NCBI GenBank assembly: GCA_963922595.1
Contig: CAWUIM010000005.1
Location: forward strand, 1-64,000
Length of the DNA stretch: 64,000 bases
Source: JAJFFW01 sp963922595
GTDB lineage: Bacteria; Pseudomonadota; Alphaproteobacteria; Caulobacterales; Parvularculaceae
Reading direction: 5' to 3'
A program made the position numbers and the translations under genes. Of this stretch, positions 8,520 through 16,645 are shown one piece after another (within the stretch, counting starts at the first letter, position 1; every line of letters starts with the position of its first letter). A model generated the notes under the pieces. It made no database searches. It had not been told where the DNA came from and saw only the letters and a program-made list of their open reading frames with translations.

Positions 8520-10138
8520 CGGTTTTTGAAACGAAAATAAATCCGCATAGCGACAGCTTCAAACAGAATTATGCGGAGATGTCGGCGCTTGTTGAAAAGC
8601 TTCAGGGATTGAATGCGCGCGCGCCCGCGATTTCGGCCAAGCGCAAAACGCGGTTTGAAGAGCGCGGGCAATTGTTGCCGCGCGAGCGCCTGGCGCGTCT
8701 CATCGATCCCGGCATGCCCTATTTCGAAATCGGAAATATCGCCGGGTATTTGCTCGACACGCAGGAAGAAGAAAAGTCGATCCCAGGCTCCACGATCATG
8801 TCCGGGATCGGTTTTATCAATGGCGTGCGGTGCGTGATCGTAACGGACGACAGCGGAATCAAGGCGGGCGCCATGACGGTCGCAGGCGGCTATCGTCTCC
8901 AGCGCGCGCAGGAAATCGCGTTGAAGCAAAAACTGCCTTTCGTGCATCTCGTAGAGAGCGCAGGCGGCGATCTCATCAACTACACCGTCGAAGGGTTTCT
9001 AAAAGGCGGCGGGTTGTTTGCAAACCTCGCGCGCCTGAGCAAAGCCGGCCTGCCGGTGATCGCCATTCTCCACGGCTCGTCAACGGCGGGCGGCGCCTAC
9101 ATGCCCGGCCTTTCAGACTATGTAGTCGCGGTGAAAGATCGCGGGCGCGCGTTTCTCGCAGGACCGCCGCTATTGAAGGCTGCGACGGGCGAAATCGCCA
9201 CTGAAGAAGAGCTTGGCGGCGCGCAGATGCATGCGACCGTTTCTGGCCTCGCCGAATATCTCGCCGATGATGACGGGGAAGCGGTTCTGATCACCCGCGA
9301 ACTGGTCGCGCGCCTCGGCTGGAACGAACGTTGCCCGCCCCTTGCGCACGCCACGCATGCGGAACCGAAATATGATGCAGACGAATTACTTGGCGTCGTC
9401 TCGCCCGACTATCGCAAACCCTATGACGTGCGTGAGGTCGTCGCCCGTATTGTGGATGCGTCGGACTTCACTGACTTCAAACCACGCTACGGCGTTTCAA
9501 CGGTTTGCCTTCAGGCCAATGTCTACGGTATGCCGTGCGGCATTATCGGCAATAACGGCCCGATCGATCCCGCCGGGGCCACGAAAGCCGCGCAATTCAT
9601 CCAACTCTGTGAACAGGCCGACACGCCGCTTGTCTTCTTGCAGAACACCACCGGCTATCTCGTCGGTAAGGAATATGAACAAGGCGGGATGATCAAACAC
9701 GGCTCAAAGATGATCCAGGCCGTTACAAATGTGAGCGTACCGCGCATCACCTTCATGATCGGCGCAAGTTTCGGCGCAGGCAATTACGGCATGTGCGGGC
9801 GCGGCTATGATCCGGATTTCTGCGTCACCTGGCCGAACGCAGCGACGGGCGTTATGGGCGGCGAGCAGGCCGCGCAGGTGATGACGATTGTCGCCGAAGG
9901 CCAGGCCGCCAAAAAAGGCGTTGAGGTCAACCGCGAACAATTAGCGATGCAGGAGAAAATGCTCGCCCACCTTTTCAATTCACAATCCGGCGCTTTTTAC
10001 ACATCGGGGCATTGTCAGGATGACGGGATGATTGACCCGCGCCACACCCGCCAGACGCTCGGCTTCCTGCTCGCCACCGTTTGGGAAGCGCGCCACCGAT
10101 CCGTTACGCCGAACAGTTTCGGCGTTGCGCGGATGTAG
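8516..10138 (+). CDS. Acyl-CoA carboxylase beta subunit (geranyl-/methylcrotonyl-CoA type)
   Basis: A 540-residue carboxyltransferase subunit that moves CO2 from carboxybiotin to an acyl-CoA. It has the crotonase-like double domain of this family, with GDLINYTVEGFLKGGG and STAGGAYMPGLSDY in the N half and FLQNTTGYLVGKEYEQGG and SFGAGNYGMCGRGYDP in the C half. Length matches AtuC, LiuB and MCC-beta. Sequence reading alone does not separate geranyl-CoA from 3-methylcrotonyl-CoA specificity. The AtuA-like neighbour favours the terpene route, while the absence of an isovaleryl-CoA dehydrogenase or HMG-CoA lyase nearby argues against a leucine operon. Confidence 0.9.
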   Translation: MTVFETKINPHSDSFKQNYAEMSALVEKLQGLNARAPAISAKRKTRFEERGQLLPRERLARLIDPGMPYFEIGNIAGYLLDTQEEEKSIPGSTIMSGIGFINGVRCVIVTDDSGIKAGAMTVAGGYRLQRAQEIALKQKLPFVHLVESAGGDLINYTVEGFLKGGGLFANLARLSKAGLPVIAILHGSSTAGGAYMPGLSDYVVAVKDRGRAFLAGPPLLKAATGEIATEEELGGAQMHATVSGLAEYLADDDGEAVLITRELVARLGWNERCPPLAHATHAEPKYDADELLGVVSPDYRKPYDVREVVARIVDASDFTDFKPRYGVSTVCLQANVYGMPCGIIGNNGPIDPAGATKAAQFIQLCEQADTPLVFLQNTTGYLVGKEYEQGGMIKHGSKMIQAVTNVSVPRITFMIGASFGAGNYGMCGRGYDPDFCVTWPNAATGVMGGEQAAQVMTIVAEGQAAKKGVEVNREQLAMQEKMLAHLFNSQSGAFYTSGHCQDDGMIDPRHTRQTLGFLLATVWEARHRSVTPNSFGVARM

Positions 10139-10149
10139 CGGAGGGAACC

Positions 10150-10956
10150 ATGACGAAGCTACCGCAAACCTCTGCGCTGCTGCTTGCCCTGAAGGATGGT
10201 TGGCTGACGATCACATTTAACACCCCGGAAAATCGCAACGCCTTGTCCGATACGCTCGCCGGTGAATTGCGTGAAACACTGGAAGCGGTGCGCGATGACC
10301 GGTCCGTACGCGGCATTTTCCTGCGTGGTAATGGCGGTATTTTTTGCGCGGGCGGCGATTTGAAGGCCTTCAGCGCAGGCCTGCAGGAGGGCGCGAACCA
10401 CGACGCGGTCGCAGAGATGAACAAAAGCGGCGGCGCGCTCTTCGCGATGATCAACACAATGCCGCAAGTGGTGGTTGCGCTCGTCGAAGGCGCAGCGATC
10501 GCCGGCGGGCTCGGCATGGCCTGTTGCGCTGACATTGTCGCCGTCACGGCCGATGCGAAATTCTCCCTGACCGAGACGCAACTCGGCATCGTCCCGGCGC
10601 AGATCGCGCCTTACGTCATCCAACGGATCGGCCTGATGCGCGCCCGCAGGCTGATGCTGACGGGCGCGCGGTTCACCGGCGCCGATGCAAAGGCGATGGG
10701 TCTGGCTGATTATGTGGTAGCGGGCGCTGACGAATTCGCCGGGCTGGAGGCCGACATCATCGCGTCTGTGCGCCGCTGCGCTCCAGGCGCTAACGCTGCC
10801 ACGAAAGAGATAGCGCTCGCAAGCCAACATCTTAACGCGTCGCAAATGACCGATCTCGCGGCGACGAAATTCGCCGACTGTCTTCTCAGCGATGAAGGAC
10901 GCGAAGGTGTCACCGCTTTTGTCCAGAAACGTAAACCTTCATGGGACGCCACATGA
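10150..10956 (+). CDS. Enoyl-CoA hydratase/isomerase family protein (AtuE/LiuC-like)
   Basis: A 268-residue crotonase-fold enzyme, probably hydrating the alpha,beta-unsaturated product of the carboxylase (isohexenylglutaconyl-CoA or methylglutaconyl-CoA). The substrate-binding block NRNALSDTLAGEL, the oxyanion segment GIFCAGGDLKAF and the second oxyanion block EGAAIAGGLGMACCADI are present. I place the start at the ATG at 10150, preceded by the ribosome site GGAGGG at 10140-10145; an ATG at 10081 would lie inside the carboxylase gene. Its stop overlaps the next start (ATGA at 10953-10956). Confidence 0.88.
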   Translation: MTKLPQTSALLLALKDGWLTITFNTPENRNALSDTLAGELRETLEAVRDDRSVRGIFLRGNGGIFCAGGDLKAFSAGLQEGANHDAVAEMNKSGGALFAMINTMPQVVVALVEGAAIAGGLGMACCADIVAVTADAKFSLTETQLGIVPAQIAPYVIQRIGLMRARRLMLTGARFTGADAKAMGLADYVVAGADEFAGLEADIIASVRRCAPGANAATKEIALASQHLNASQMTDLAATKFADCLLSDEGREGVTAFVQKRKPSWDAT

Positions 10957-12977
10957 ACGATACGCCATCAACTTCTATCAACAGTATTCTCATCGCTAAC
11001 CGCGGCGAGATCGCGTGCAGGATCATCCGCACGGTAAAGGCCCTTGGCCTGCGTGCTGTCGCTGTCTATTCCGAGGCTGACGCCGAGGCGCCGCATGTGC
11101 GCTTGGCGGACGACGCCGTTCTGATCGGCCCGCCCCCCGTCGCAGAGTCTTATCTGCGCGTCGACAAAATTCTGGCCGCCGCGAAAAGCGCCGGCGCTGA
11201 CGCGATCCATCCAGGCTACGGGTTCTTATCCGAGAACGCCGCCTTCGCCGCCGCGTGCGCGGAAGCCGGTCTCATCTTTATCGGCCCGACGCCTGACGCC
11301 ATCGACCTGATGGGCGACAAAGCAAAAGCCAAAAGGCGCATGATCGACGCAGGCGTGCCCTGCATTCCGGGCTATCAGGGCGTCGAACAGGATGATGCGA
11401 CGCTCATTAACGAGGCTGCAGCGATCGGCTTTCCCCTCATGGTCAAGGCCGCTGCGGGCGGCGGCGGGCGCGGCATGCGGCTCGTCCATGAGGAAAGCGC
11501 CCTCGCCGACGCCCTGACCATGGCGCGCTCCGAAGCGGAGAATGCTTTCGGGTCCGGCGATCTGATCCTCGAACGCGCCGTAATGGCGCCGCGCCATGTG
11601 GAAGTTCAGGTGTTCGCTGATCACCATGGCGCCGTGATCCACCTCGGCGAGCGCGATTGTTCGGTTCAGCGCCGGCACCAGAAAGTGCTCGAAGAAGCGC
11701 CCTGCCCGGTCATGACGCCGGCCCTGCGCGAGGCGATGGGGGCCGCTGCGGTGAAGGCCGCACGCGATATTGGCTACCGCGGCGCGGGCACGGTCGAATT
11801 TCTGCTTGATGAAGACGGCGCCTTCTATTTCCTCGAAATGAATACGCGCCTTCAGGTGGAGCACCCGGTTACGGAGCTTGTGACCGGGCTCGATCTTGTG
11901 GCGATGCAAATTCGCGTGGCGCAGGGTGAGCCGTTGCCGCTGACCCAAGATGATGTCTCCCTCAAGGGTCACGCTATCGAAGCGCGGCTTTACGCAGAAG
12001 ATGTGAGCCAGAACTTCCTGCCCGCCACGGGACCGGTTCTGCATTGGTCGCCCGCAACCAGCGACGGCGTGCGGATCGACGCAGGCGTTGAAAGCGGTGG
12101 CGCGGTCTCGCCTTTTTACGATCCGATGATCGCGAAAATCATCGCCTACGGCCACTCGCGCGGTGAAGCGCGCCGTAAGCTGATTAACGCTCTAAGAGAG
12201 ACGACGCTCTTTGGCGTGACCACAAACAGAAAGTTTCTGATCGACGCACTTGAAAAGCAAGCGTTCGCCAAGGGCGAAGCGACGACAGGCTTCATTGCAG
12301 ATGAATTTGATGACGCGTCGTTCGCGGCGCCCACGCTCACTCCGCAGATTGCCGCCACGGCCGCGGCGATCCTTCACGCTCAGGCGACGCAGGCCGCGCA
12401 ACGCAGCGCGATTTCGGTGACGCCAGCGTTGATCGGGTGGGCGAGCGCCACGCGCCCCGCCACGCCGTACCGCTTTGGAGGCCCCGAAAACGACCTCACC
12501 GTCGCAATCACCGATTACGGCGGCCATCGCTATGAGGCGGTTATCGATGAGGAAACAGTTTGTGTCGAGATTTTATCCATGGGCGATGACCGGGCGGCGC
12601 TTTCCATAAACGGGGCGCGCCAGGCCGTTCATTTTTTCAATTCACTCCCCGCAAAGCCAGCGGAACAATTATTTCTGGCCGTTGATGGCGCAGATTTCCA
12701 TCTGACAAATCTCAATTCGATCGCCGTTTCGGAGAGCGAACAAGCTGGCGCGGGCGCAGTAACGGCGCCCATGCATGGCGCCCTGATCGATGTCTTCGTT
12801 GAACCAGGCCAAAAAGTCTCGCGCGGCGACCGGCTCGCCGTTCTGGAAGCAATGAAAATGCAGCACGAATTGACCGCCGCCATTGATGGTCATGTGGGCG
12901 AAATTCACGTCAAGGCCGGCGATCAGGTCGCCGCCGAAACGCTCTTAATGTCAATCGACGCAGCCGCTAGCGACTGA
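10953..12977 (+). CDS. Acyl-CoA carboxylase alpha subunit (biotin carboxylase plus BCCP)
   Basis: A ~674-residue subunit that carboxylates its own biotin with ATP and bicarbonate. The biotin carboxylase domain fills the first ~450 residues (ILIANRGEIACRIIRT, ATP-grasp loop KAAAGGGGRGMR, catalytic block EMNTRLQVEHPVTE). A linker domain and a C-terminal biotin carrier domain follow with the biotinylation site EAMKMQHEL. Length is typical of AtuF, LiuD and MCC-alpha. An in-frame ATG at 10941 exists, but the ATG at 10953 overlaps the preceding stop and fits a coupled start better. With the beta subunit two genes upstream it should form the holoenzyme. Confidence 0.92.
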   Translation: MNDTPSTSINSILIANRGEIACRIIRTVKALGLRAVAVYSEADAEAPHVRLADDAVLIGPPPVAESYLRVDKILAAAKSAGADAIHPGYGFLSENAAFAAACAEAGLIFIGPTPDAIDLMGDKAKAKRRMIDAGVPCIPGYQGVEQDDATLINEAAAIGFPLMVKAAAGGGGRGMRLVHEESALADALTMARSEAENAFGSGDLILERAVMAPRHVEVQVFADHHGAVIHLGERDCSVQRRHQKVLEEAPCPVMTPALREAMGAAAVKAARDIGYRGAGTVEFLLDEDGAFYFLEMNTRLQVEHPVTELVTGLDLVAMQIRVAQGEPLPLTQDDVSLKGHAIEARLYAEDVSQNFLPATGPVLHWSPATSDGVRIDAGVESGGAVSPFYDPMIAKIIAYGHSRGEARRKLINALRETTLFGVTTNRKFLIDALEKQAFAKGEATTGFIADEFDDASFAAPTLTPQIAATAAAILHAQATQAAQRSAISVTPALIGWASATRPATPYRFGGPENDLTVAITDYGGHRYEAVIDEETVCVEILSMGDDRAALSINGARQAVHFFNSLPAKPAEQLFLAVDGADFHLTNLNSIAVSESEQAGAGAVTAPMHGALIDVFVEPGQKVSRGDRLAVLEAMKMQHELTAAIDGHVGEIHVKAGDQVAAETLLMSIDAAASD

Positions 12978-12993
12978 AGTAAAGAGAAGCCCC

Positions 12994-13800
12994 ATGCAGG
13001 AAGCGATCGATTTCAAAGATGAGTGCGACGCGCTCGCGGCGATCCTTGAGAATGCCGATGACGCAGCGTTTGGAACGGTGACGCAATTTAAAGATTGGAC
13101 GATCGAAGACGTTATCGGCCATCTTTTTATGTGGAACCATGCAGCCGCGATCACGCTGCAATCGCGCGAGGCGTTTCAGGAATTCCTCGGCTTCGTCATG
13201 AAACGCATGGGCGCCGGTGAAAATCATATTGAAATGCAGCGCCTCTGGCTTGATGAAACACAAGACGGTGTTCGCGGACGCGCCCTTTATGACGCGTGGC
13301 GGCGCCACTACCCCGGCCTCGCCGCCGCCTATCAGGCCGCCGATCCGGAGGCGCGTGTCGCCTGGGCGGGGCCTGACATGACAACACGGTCGAAGATCAT
13401 CGCGCGCCAAATGGAAACCTGGGCCCACGGTCAGGAAGTTTTCGACATTCTGGGTCTCGAACGCACTGATAAAGACCGCATCCGGAATATCTGCCACCTT
13501 GGCGTCACGACCTATAGCTGGACGTTCAAAAACCGCATGCAGCAGCCGCCCGCGCCGAAGCCTTATGTCAATCTGACAGCGCCGTCGGGCGCGCAATGGG
13601 AGTGGAATGAGCCGCAGGCCGACAATAGCGTCAGCGGCGACGCCGTCGCCTTTGCGCGGGTGGTCACACAGACACGCAATATTGCGGACACGGACCTTGT
13701 GGTGACAGGCGATAACGCCGAGCGCTGGATGGCGATCGCCCAATGTTTCGCGGGCGGCGCCGAAGATCCGCCCGCGAAAGGCGCCCGCCGGAAAGTTTGA
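12994..13800 (+). CDS. TIGR03084-type protein (DinB/maleylpyruvate isomerase-like fold)
   Basis: A 268-residue protein whose N-terminal part (FKDWTIEDVIGHLFMWNH) resembles the helical metal-binding DinB/mycothiol-dependent superfamily and the TIGR03084 group, followed by a C-terminal domain. The His and Asp of the first helices could bind metal. TIGR03084-type genes are often found beside acyl-CoA carboxylase or branched-acid genes, as here: it starts 16 bp after the carboxylase alpha gene and is the last gene of the operon. No reaction can be assigned. Confidence 0.7.
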   Translation: MQEAIDFKDECDALAAILENADDAAFGTVTQFKDWTIEDVIGHLFMWNHAAAITLQSREAFQEFLGFVMKRMGAGENHIEMQRLWLDETQDGVRGRALYDAWRRHYPGLAAAYQAADPEARVAWAGPDMTTRSKIIARQMETWAHGQEVFDILGLERTDKDRIRNICHLGVTTYSWTFKNRMQQPPAPKPYVNLTAPSGAQWEWNEPQADNSVSGDAVAFARVVTQTRNIADTDLVVTGDNAERWMAIAQCFAGGAEDPPAKGARRKV

Positions 13801-13814
13801 AACAAGCGCGACAG

Positions 13815-13845
13815 AAAAAACGGGTCCCGCTTTCGCGAAACCCGT
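13815..13845 (-). terminator. Rho-independent terminator for the TonB receptor gene
   Basis: On the minus strand ACGGGT and ACCCGT form a stem at 13820-13825/13840-13845, with an inner CGC/GCG pairing around GAAA and a run of T beyond it. It lies 80 bp after the end of the receptor gene and 15 bp after the convergent operon, so it may serve both directions. Confidence 0.7.
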
Positions 13846-13925
13846 CCGGCGGATATCTCCCCCATCACAATATCCGCTAACGCTTGATCGACGCAGCAAG
13901 CTTGAAGGCTTGCTCGCCTGGGAAT

Positions 13926-16586
13926 TTAAAAACGCCGTGTGAGCCCAAGGCTGATAGTGCGGCCGATGTCGTAGCGGTCGTAGGTGATCTCGCCGCGCGC
14001 GTCCGTGAAATCTGTGATCTGGAAGGCGTCGTAGTCGTCGCCGAGAATGTTCCCAATCCGCGCCTTCAACGTGTACTGACCGCCAGCGATTTCAAGATCA
14101 CGGGTGTATACCCAATCTAGCGTCACCGGCGGGCGCTCGATCACCGTGTTGCTCGGCGCGTCATTCCCGAGCAGTTGAATGCGCTCGCTCGCATAGTTGA
14201 TCAGAAACGTCATCCGCGATCCGGCGTCGAGATTTTGATACCCAAACTGGACGTTGGCGATGTGATCGGACTGCCCCTCAAGCGAGCGCCCGCTCGGCGT
14301 TGAAAACGGGATCGGCGAGGACAACTGACCATTGCCGAGGAACTGCGCGATCGGGAACGGCTGTCCCGTCACGTCCGACTGGGTCCAGGTGTAATTTGTG
14401 ATAAGGACAAGGTCCTTGCCCTGCGCCCACTGGCCGAGCCATCCCTCTTTGAAAATTTCTTCAGCGATGAAGTTTTTCTGGAATTCAAACTCCAGACCGA
14501 AAAGCTCTGCGGACTCCGAATTCACGAACGACGATGCGCCCTGATCGCCGCCCGCGATGCCGGACGCGTTGATTTCCTCGATCGGATTTTTAATGTCCTT
14601 GTAAAAACCACCGATGGTCAGGAATTCTCCGCGCGCAAAGTACCACTCCATCCGCGCATCGATATTGTTGATTTCGGAATTTTGGAGGAAGAGGTTGCCG
14701 ATGGTGCGGATATCCGTGTCCGGGTTGCTGAATTCGACCGGCGCGATCTCACGGAATTGGGGCCGTACGATTGTCTGCGAGAAGCCTGCGCGCAACTGGA
14801 AGCTTCCTGTCGGGTTCCACGTAATCGTCGCCGCTGGCAGAAAGTAATCCTCATCGATGACGAATGACTGGGGCGCGTTTTGCAGGATTGACGACTGGAT
14901 GGTGGATGTTTGCTCGCCGCTCTCATAGCGCACGCCGGCCGCCAGACGCAGATACGGGCCGAGTTCCAGATCGGTGGACGCGTAGCCTGCATGAACCTGA
15001 AGCGCGCCCGTGAAGTTATCCGGGTTGCCGAGGCCCGCCGTAATCTGACGAATATCAAGGAGGTTGGTCGGCAGAAGTTGGCCGATGACATCAAATCGGC
15101 TTTCGGCGAGCTCCGGGATCGCAGCGTCGAAGAAGAACTGATAGCGCCGATCAAGCGTGTCGCGTTCTTTGTCCGTGTAGGCGTATCCAGCTTTCAGGTC
15201 GAACGCATTGTCGCCGAGCGAAAGCGGCAATACGAGATCGATTCCGCCGCCGAGATCCTGGTCGTCCAGTTCGGTGAACGCAAAAGTGGAGATATCGTTC
15301 TGTTGGCCGGTGAAGTCGAATTCGAGAACGCCGTCATTGTTGAAGAGATAGCTGAGACGCGTGTCGAACGGCGAGCTGCGCGACGCGCGCCCAAAAGCAA
15401 ACCGCCAGTCCGCCGAAAGGTCGGCCAGACCCGGGAAGACGTGGTCGCCGGTCGCCTGACCTTGCCAAACCTGCCGTTCGACGAACTCGGTGAAGTCATT
15501 CCGGATCAGGTTGCGGTCTGTGTTGAACCCTTCTTCGATGCGGGCTTCTTTTGTCGACGACCGCAAGAGAATGCCGGTGACTGCGATCTGGTGGTTATCA
15601 AAGATATCAGCCCCAACAGACAGAAGGGCGTTGATGCCGACATTTTGTTGCGTCGAGCGAACATCAACGTCGATGCCGCTGTCTTCCTGGAACGCGTTCG
15701 TGGCGTTATCGCCAGTCGCGCGGCGGCGCTCGCCATTGCGTTGAACGAAGTCGGACTCAAACCCGACCGTCGCCACAAACCCAAGCGAAATCGCATCGCT
15801 TGTGTCGAAACGCGACCCGCCGGAAAGGCGAATGTCGTAGTTCGGCGCCGTTGAGCGCTCGAACAGGAGAAAGTTCGTCGCCGGATCGACCGTCGCGTCG
15901 AGGGCGTTCTGCTCGTCTTCCGTCAACAGGCCAGGCCCGATTTGCGGACCGTTGGCGAAAAAAGGTTGAATGCCCGCTGGTACGTCGCGCGCGCCGTCGC
16001 TGAAGCCCGCCCAATCAGTATCGCCGCCGTCATAGGTGAGGCCATCGCGCGCCGTCGATACAGTGTCGAGACCGATAGACCCGCCAATTTCAAAGAAAGA
16101 CTCTTCAGGCAGGCTCTTGGTGCGCAGATCGATCGCGCCGCCGCCAAATTCACCGGAATACTCAGGCGAGAAAGTCTTCTGAACGAGCGAGCCGCTCAAA
16201 ACAGATGTCGGAAAAATATCGAGCGGCGCGACCCGGCGCAGAGGCTCCGGGCTCGGCAGGTTCGATCCGTTGAGCGTTGCGTTTGAATACCGCTCGTTCA
16301 GACCACGAACGATGACAAACTTTCCATTGGAAAGCGAAAGACCTGTAACGCGCTTTAACGCGTCGGCGATGTTGCTATCGCCCTGACGTTCAAAAGCGGC
16401 TTCGTCGAGAATTGCGGAGATTTCCGATGTGGCTTTCTTTTCATCCGGAATGTTTACGCCGCGGACGACAATCTCATCTACTGGCTCAAAGGCCGGCTGC
16501 GTGTCGTCTTGCGCCGAGGCCGTCGCGGCGCCGGCCAACAAGGCCGCGACGGAAACGCTGGTTAATTTCTTTAAAGACCCCACCAT
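13926..16586 (-). CDS. TonB-dependent outer-membrane receptor
   Basis: An 886-residue receptor with a signal peptide (SVAALLAGAATASAQ). The plug domain shows VDEIVVRGVNIP, the TonB-plug segment NIADALKRVTGLSLSNGKF and VIVRGLNERYSNATLNGSN, followed by a ~650-residue beta-barrel ending in Phe (ISLGLTRRF), the usual outer-membrane C terminus. The class is the large Caulobacter/Sphingomonas-type receptor. No substrate can be read from the sequence. It is the second gene of a two-gene unit, 59 bp downstream of a duplicated beta-helix lipoprotein, which may be its surface partner. Confidence 0.92.
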   Translation of the reverse strand: MVGSLKKLTSVSVAALLAGAATASAQDDTQPAFEPVDEIVVRGVNIPDEKKATSEISAILDEAAFERQGDSNIADALKRVTGLSLSNGKFVIVRGLNERYSNATLNGSNLPSPEPLRRVAPLDIFPTSVLSGSLVQKTFSPEYSGEFGGGAIDLRTKSLPEESFFEIGGSIGLDTVSTARDGLTYDGGDTDWAGFSDGARDVPAGIQPFFANGPQIGPGLLTEDEQNALDATVDPATNFLLFERSTAPNYDIRLSGGSRFDTSDAISLGFVATVGFESDFVQRNGERRRATGDNATNAFQEDSGIDVDVRSTQQNVGINALLSVGADIFDNHQIAVTGILLRSSTKEARIEEGFNTDRNLIRNDFTEFVERQVWQGQATGDHVFPGLADLSADWRFAFGRASRSSPFDTRLSYLFNNDGVLEFDFTGQQNDISTFAFTELDDQDLGGGIDLVLPLSLGDNAFDLKAGYAYTDKERDTLDRRYQFFFDAAIPELAESRFDVIGQLLPTNLLDIRQITAGLGNPDNFTGALQVHAGYASTDLELGPYLRLAAGVRYESGEQTSTIQSSILQNAPQSFVIDEDYFLPAATITWNPTGSFQLRAGFSQTIVRPQFREIAPVEFSNPDTDIRTIGNLFLQNSEINNIDARMEWYFARGEFLTIGGFYKDIKNPIEEINASGIAGGDQGASSFVNSESAELFGLEFEFQKNFIAEEIFKEGWLGQWAQGKDLVLITNYTWTQSDVTGQPFPIAQFLGNGQLSSPIPFSTPSGRSLEGQSDHIANVQFGYQNLDAGSRMTFLINYASERIQLLGNDAPSNTVIERPPVTLDWVYTRDLEIAGGQYTLKARIGNILGDDYDAFQITDFTDARGEITYDRYDIGRTISLGLTRRF

Positions 16587-16645
16587 CGAATTCGCCCCTT
16601 TGGGTTACGGGTTACTCAACATACGAATATTCAAGCCAGACGACG

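Noticed and set aside
10081..10149. Upstream start for the enoyl-CoA hydratase
   Set aside because: It lies inside the carboxylase beta gene, and the ATG at 10150 has a clear GGAGGG site and begins just before the conserved domain.
11226..12155. 309-codon open frame on the minus strand
   Set aside because: It lies wholly opposite the biotin carboxylase domain and has Arg/His-rich composition without domains.
12967..13899. 310-codon open frame on the minus strand
   Set aside because: It is opposite the TIGR03084-type gene and runs across the terminator; no family match.
14910..15854. 314-codon open frame on the plus strand
   Set aside because: It is antisense to the TonB receptor barrel; low-complexity Arg/Glu-rich translation.
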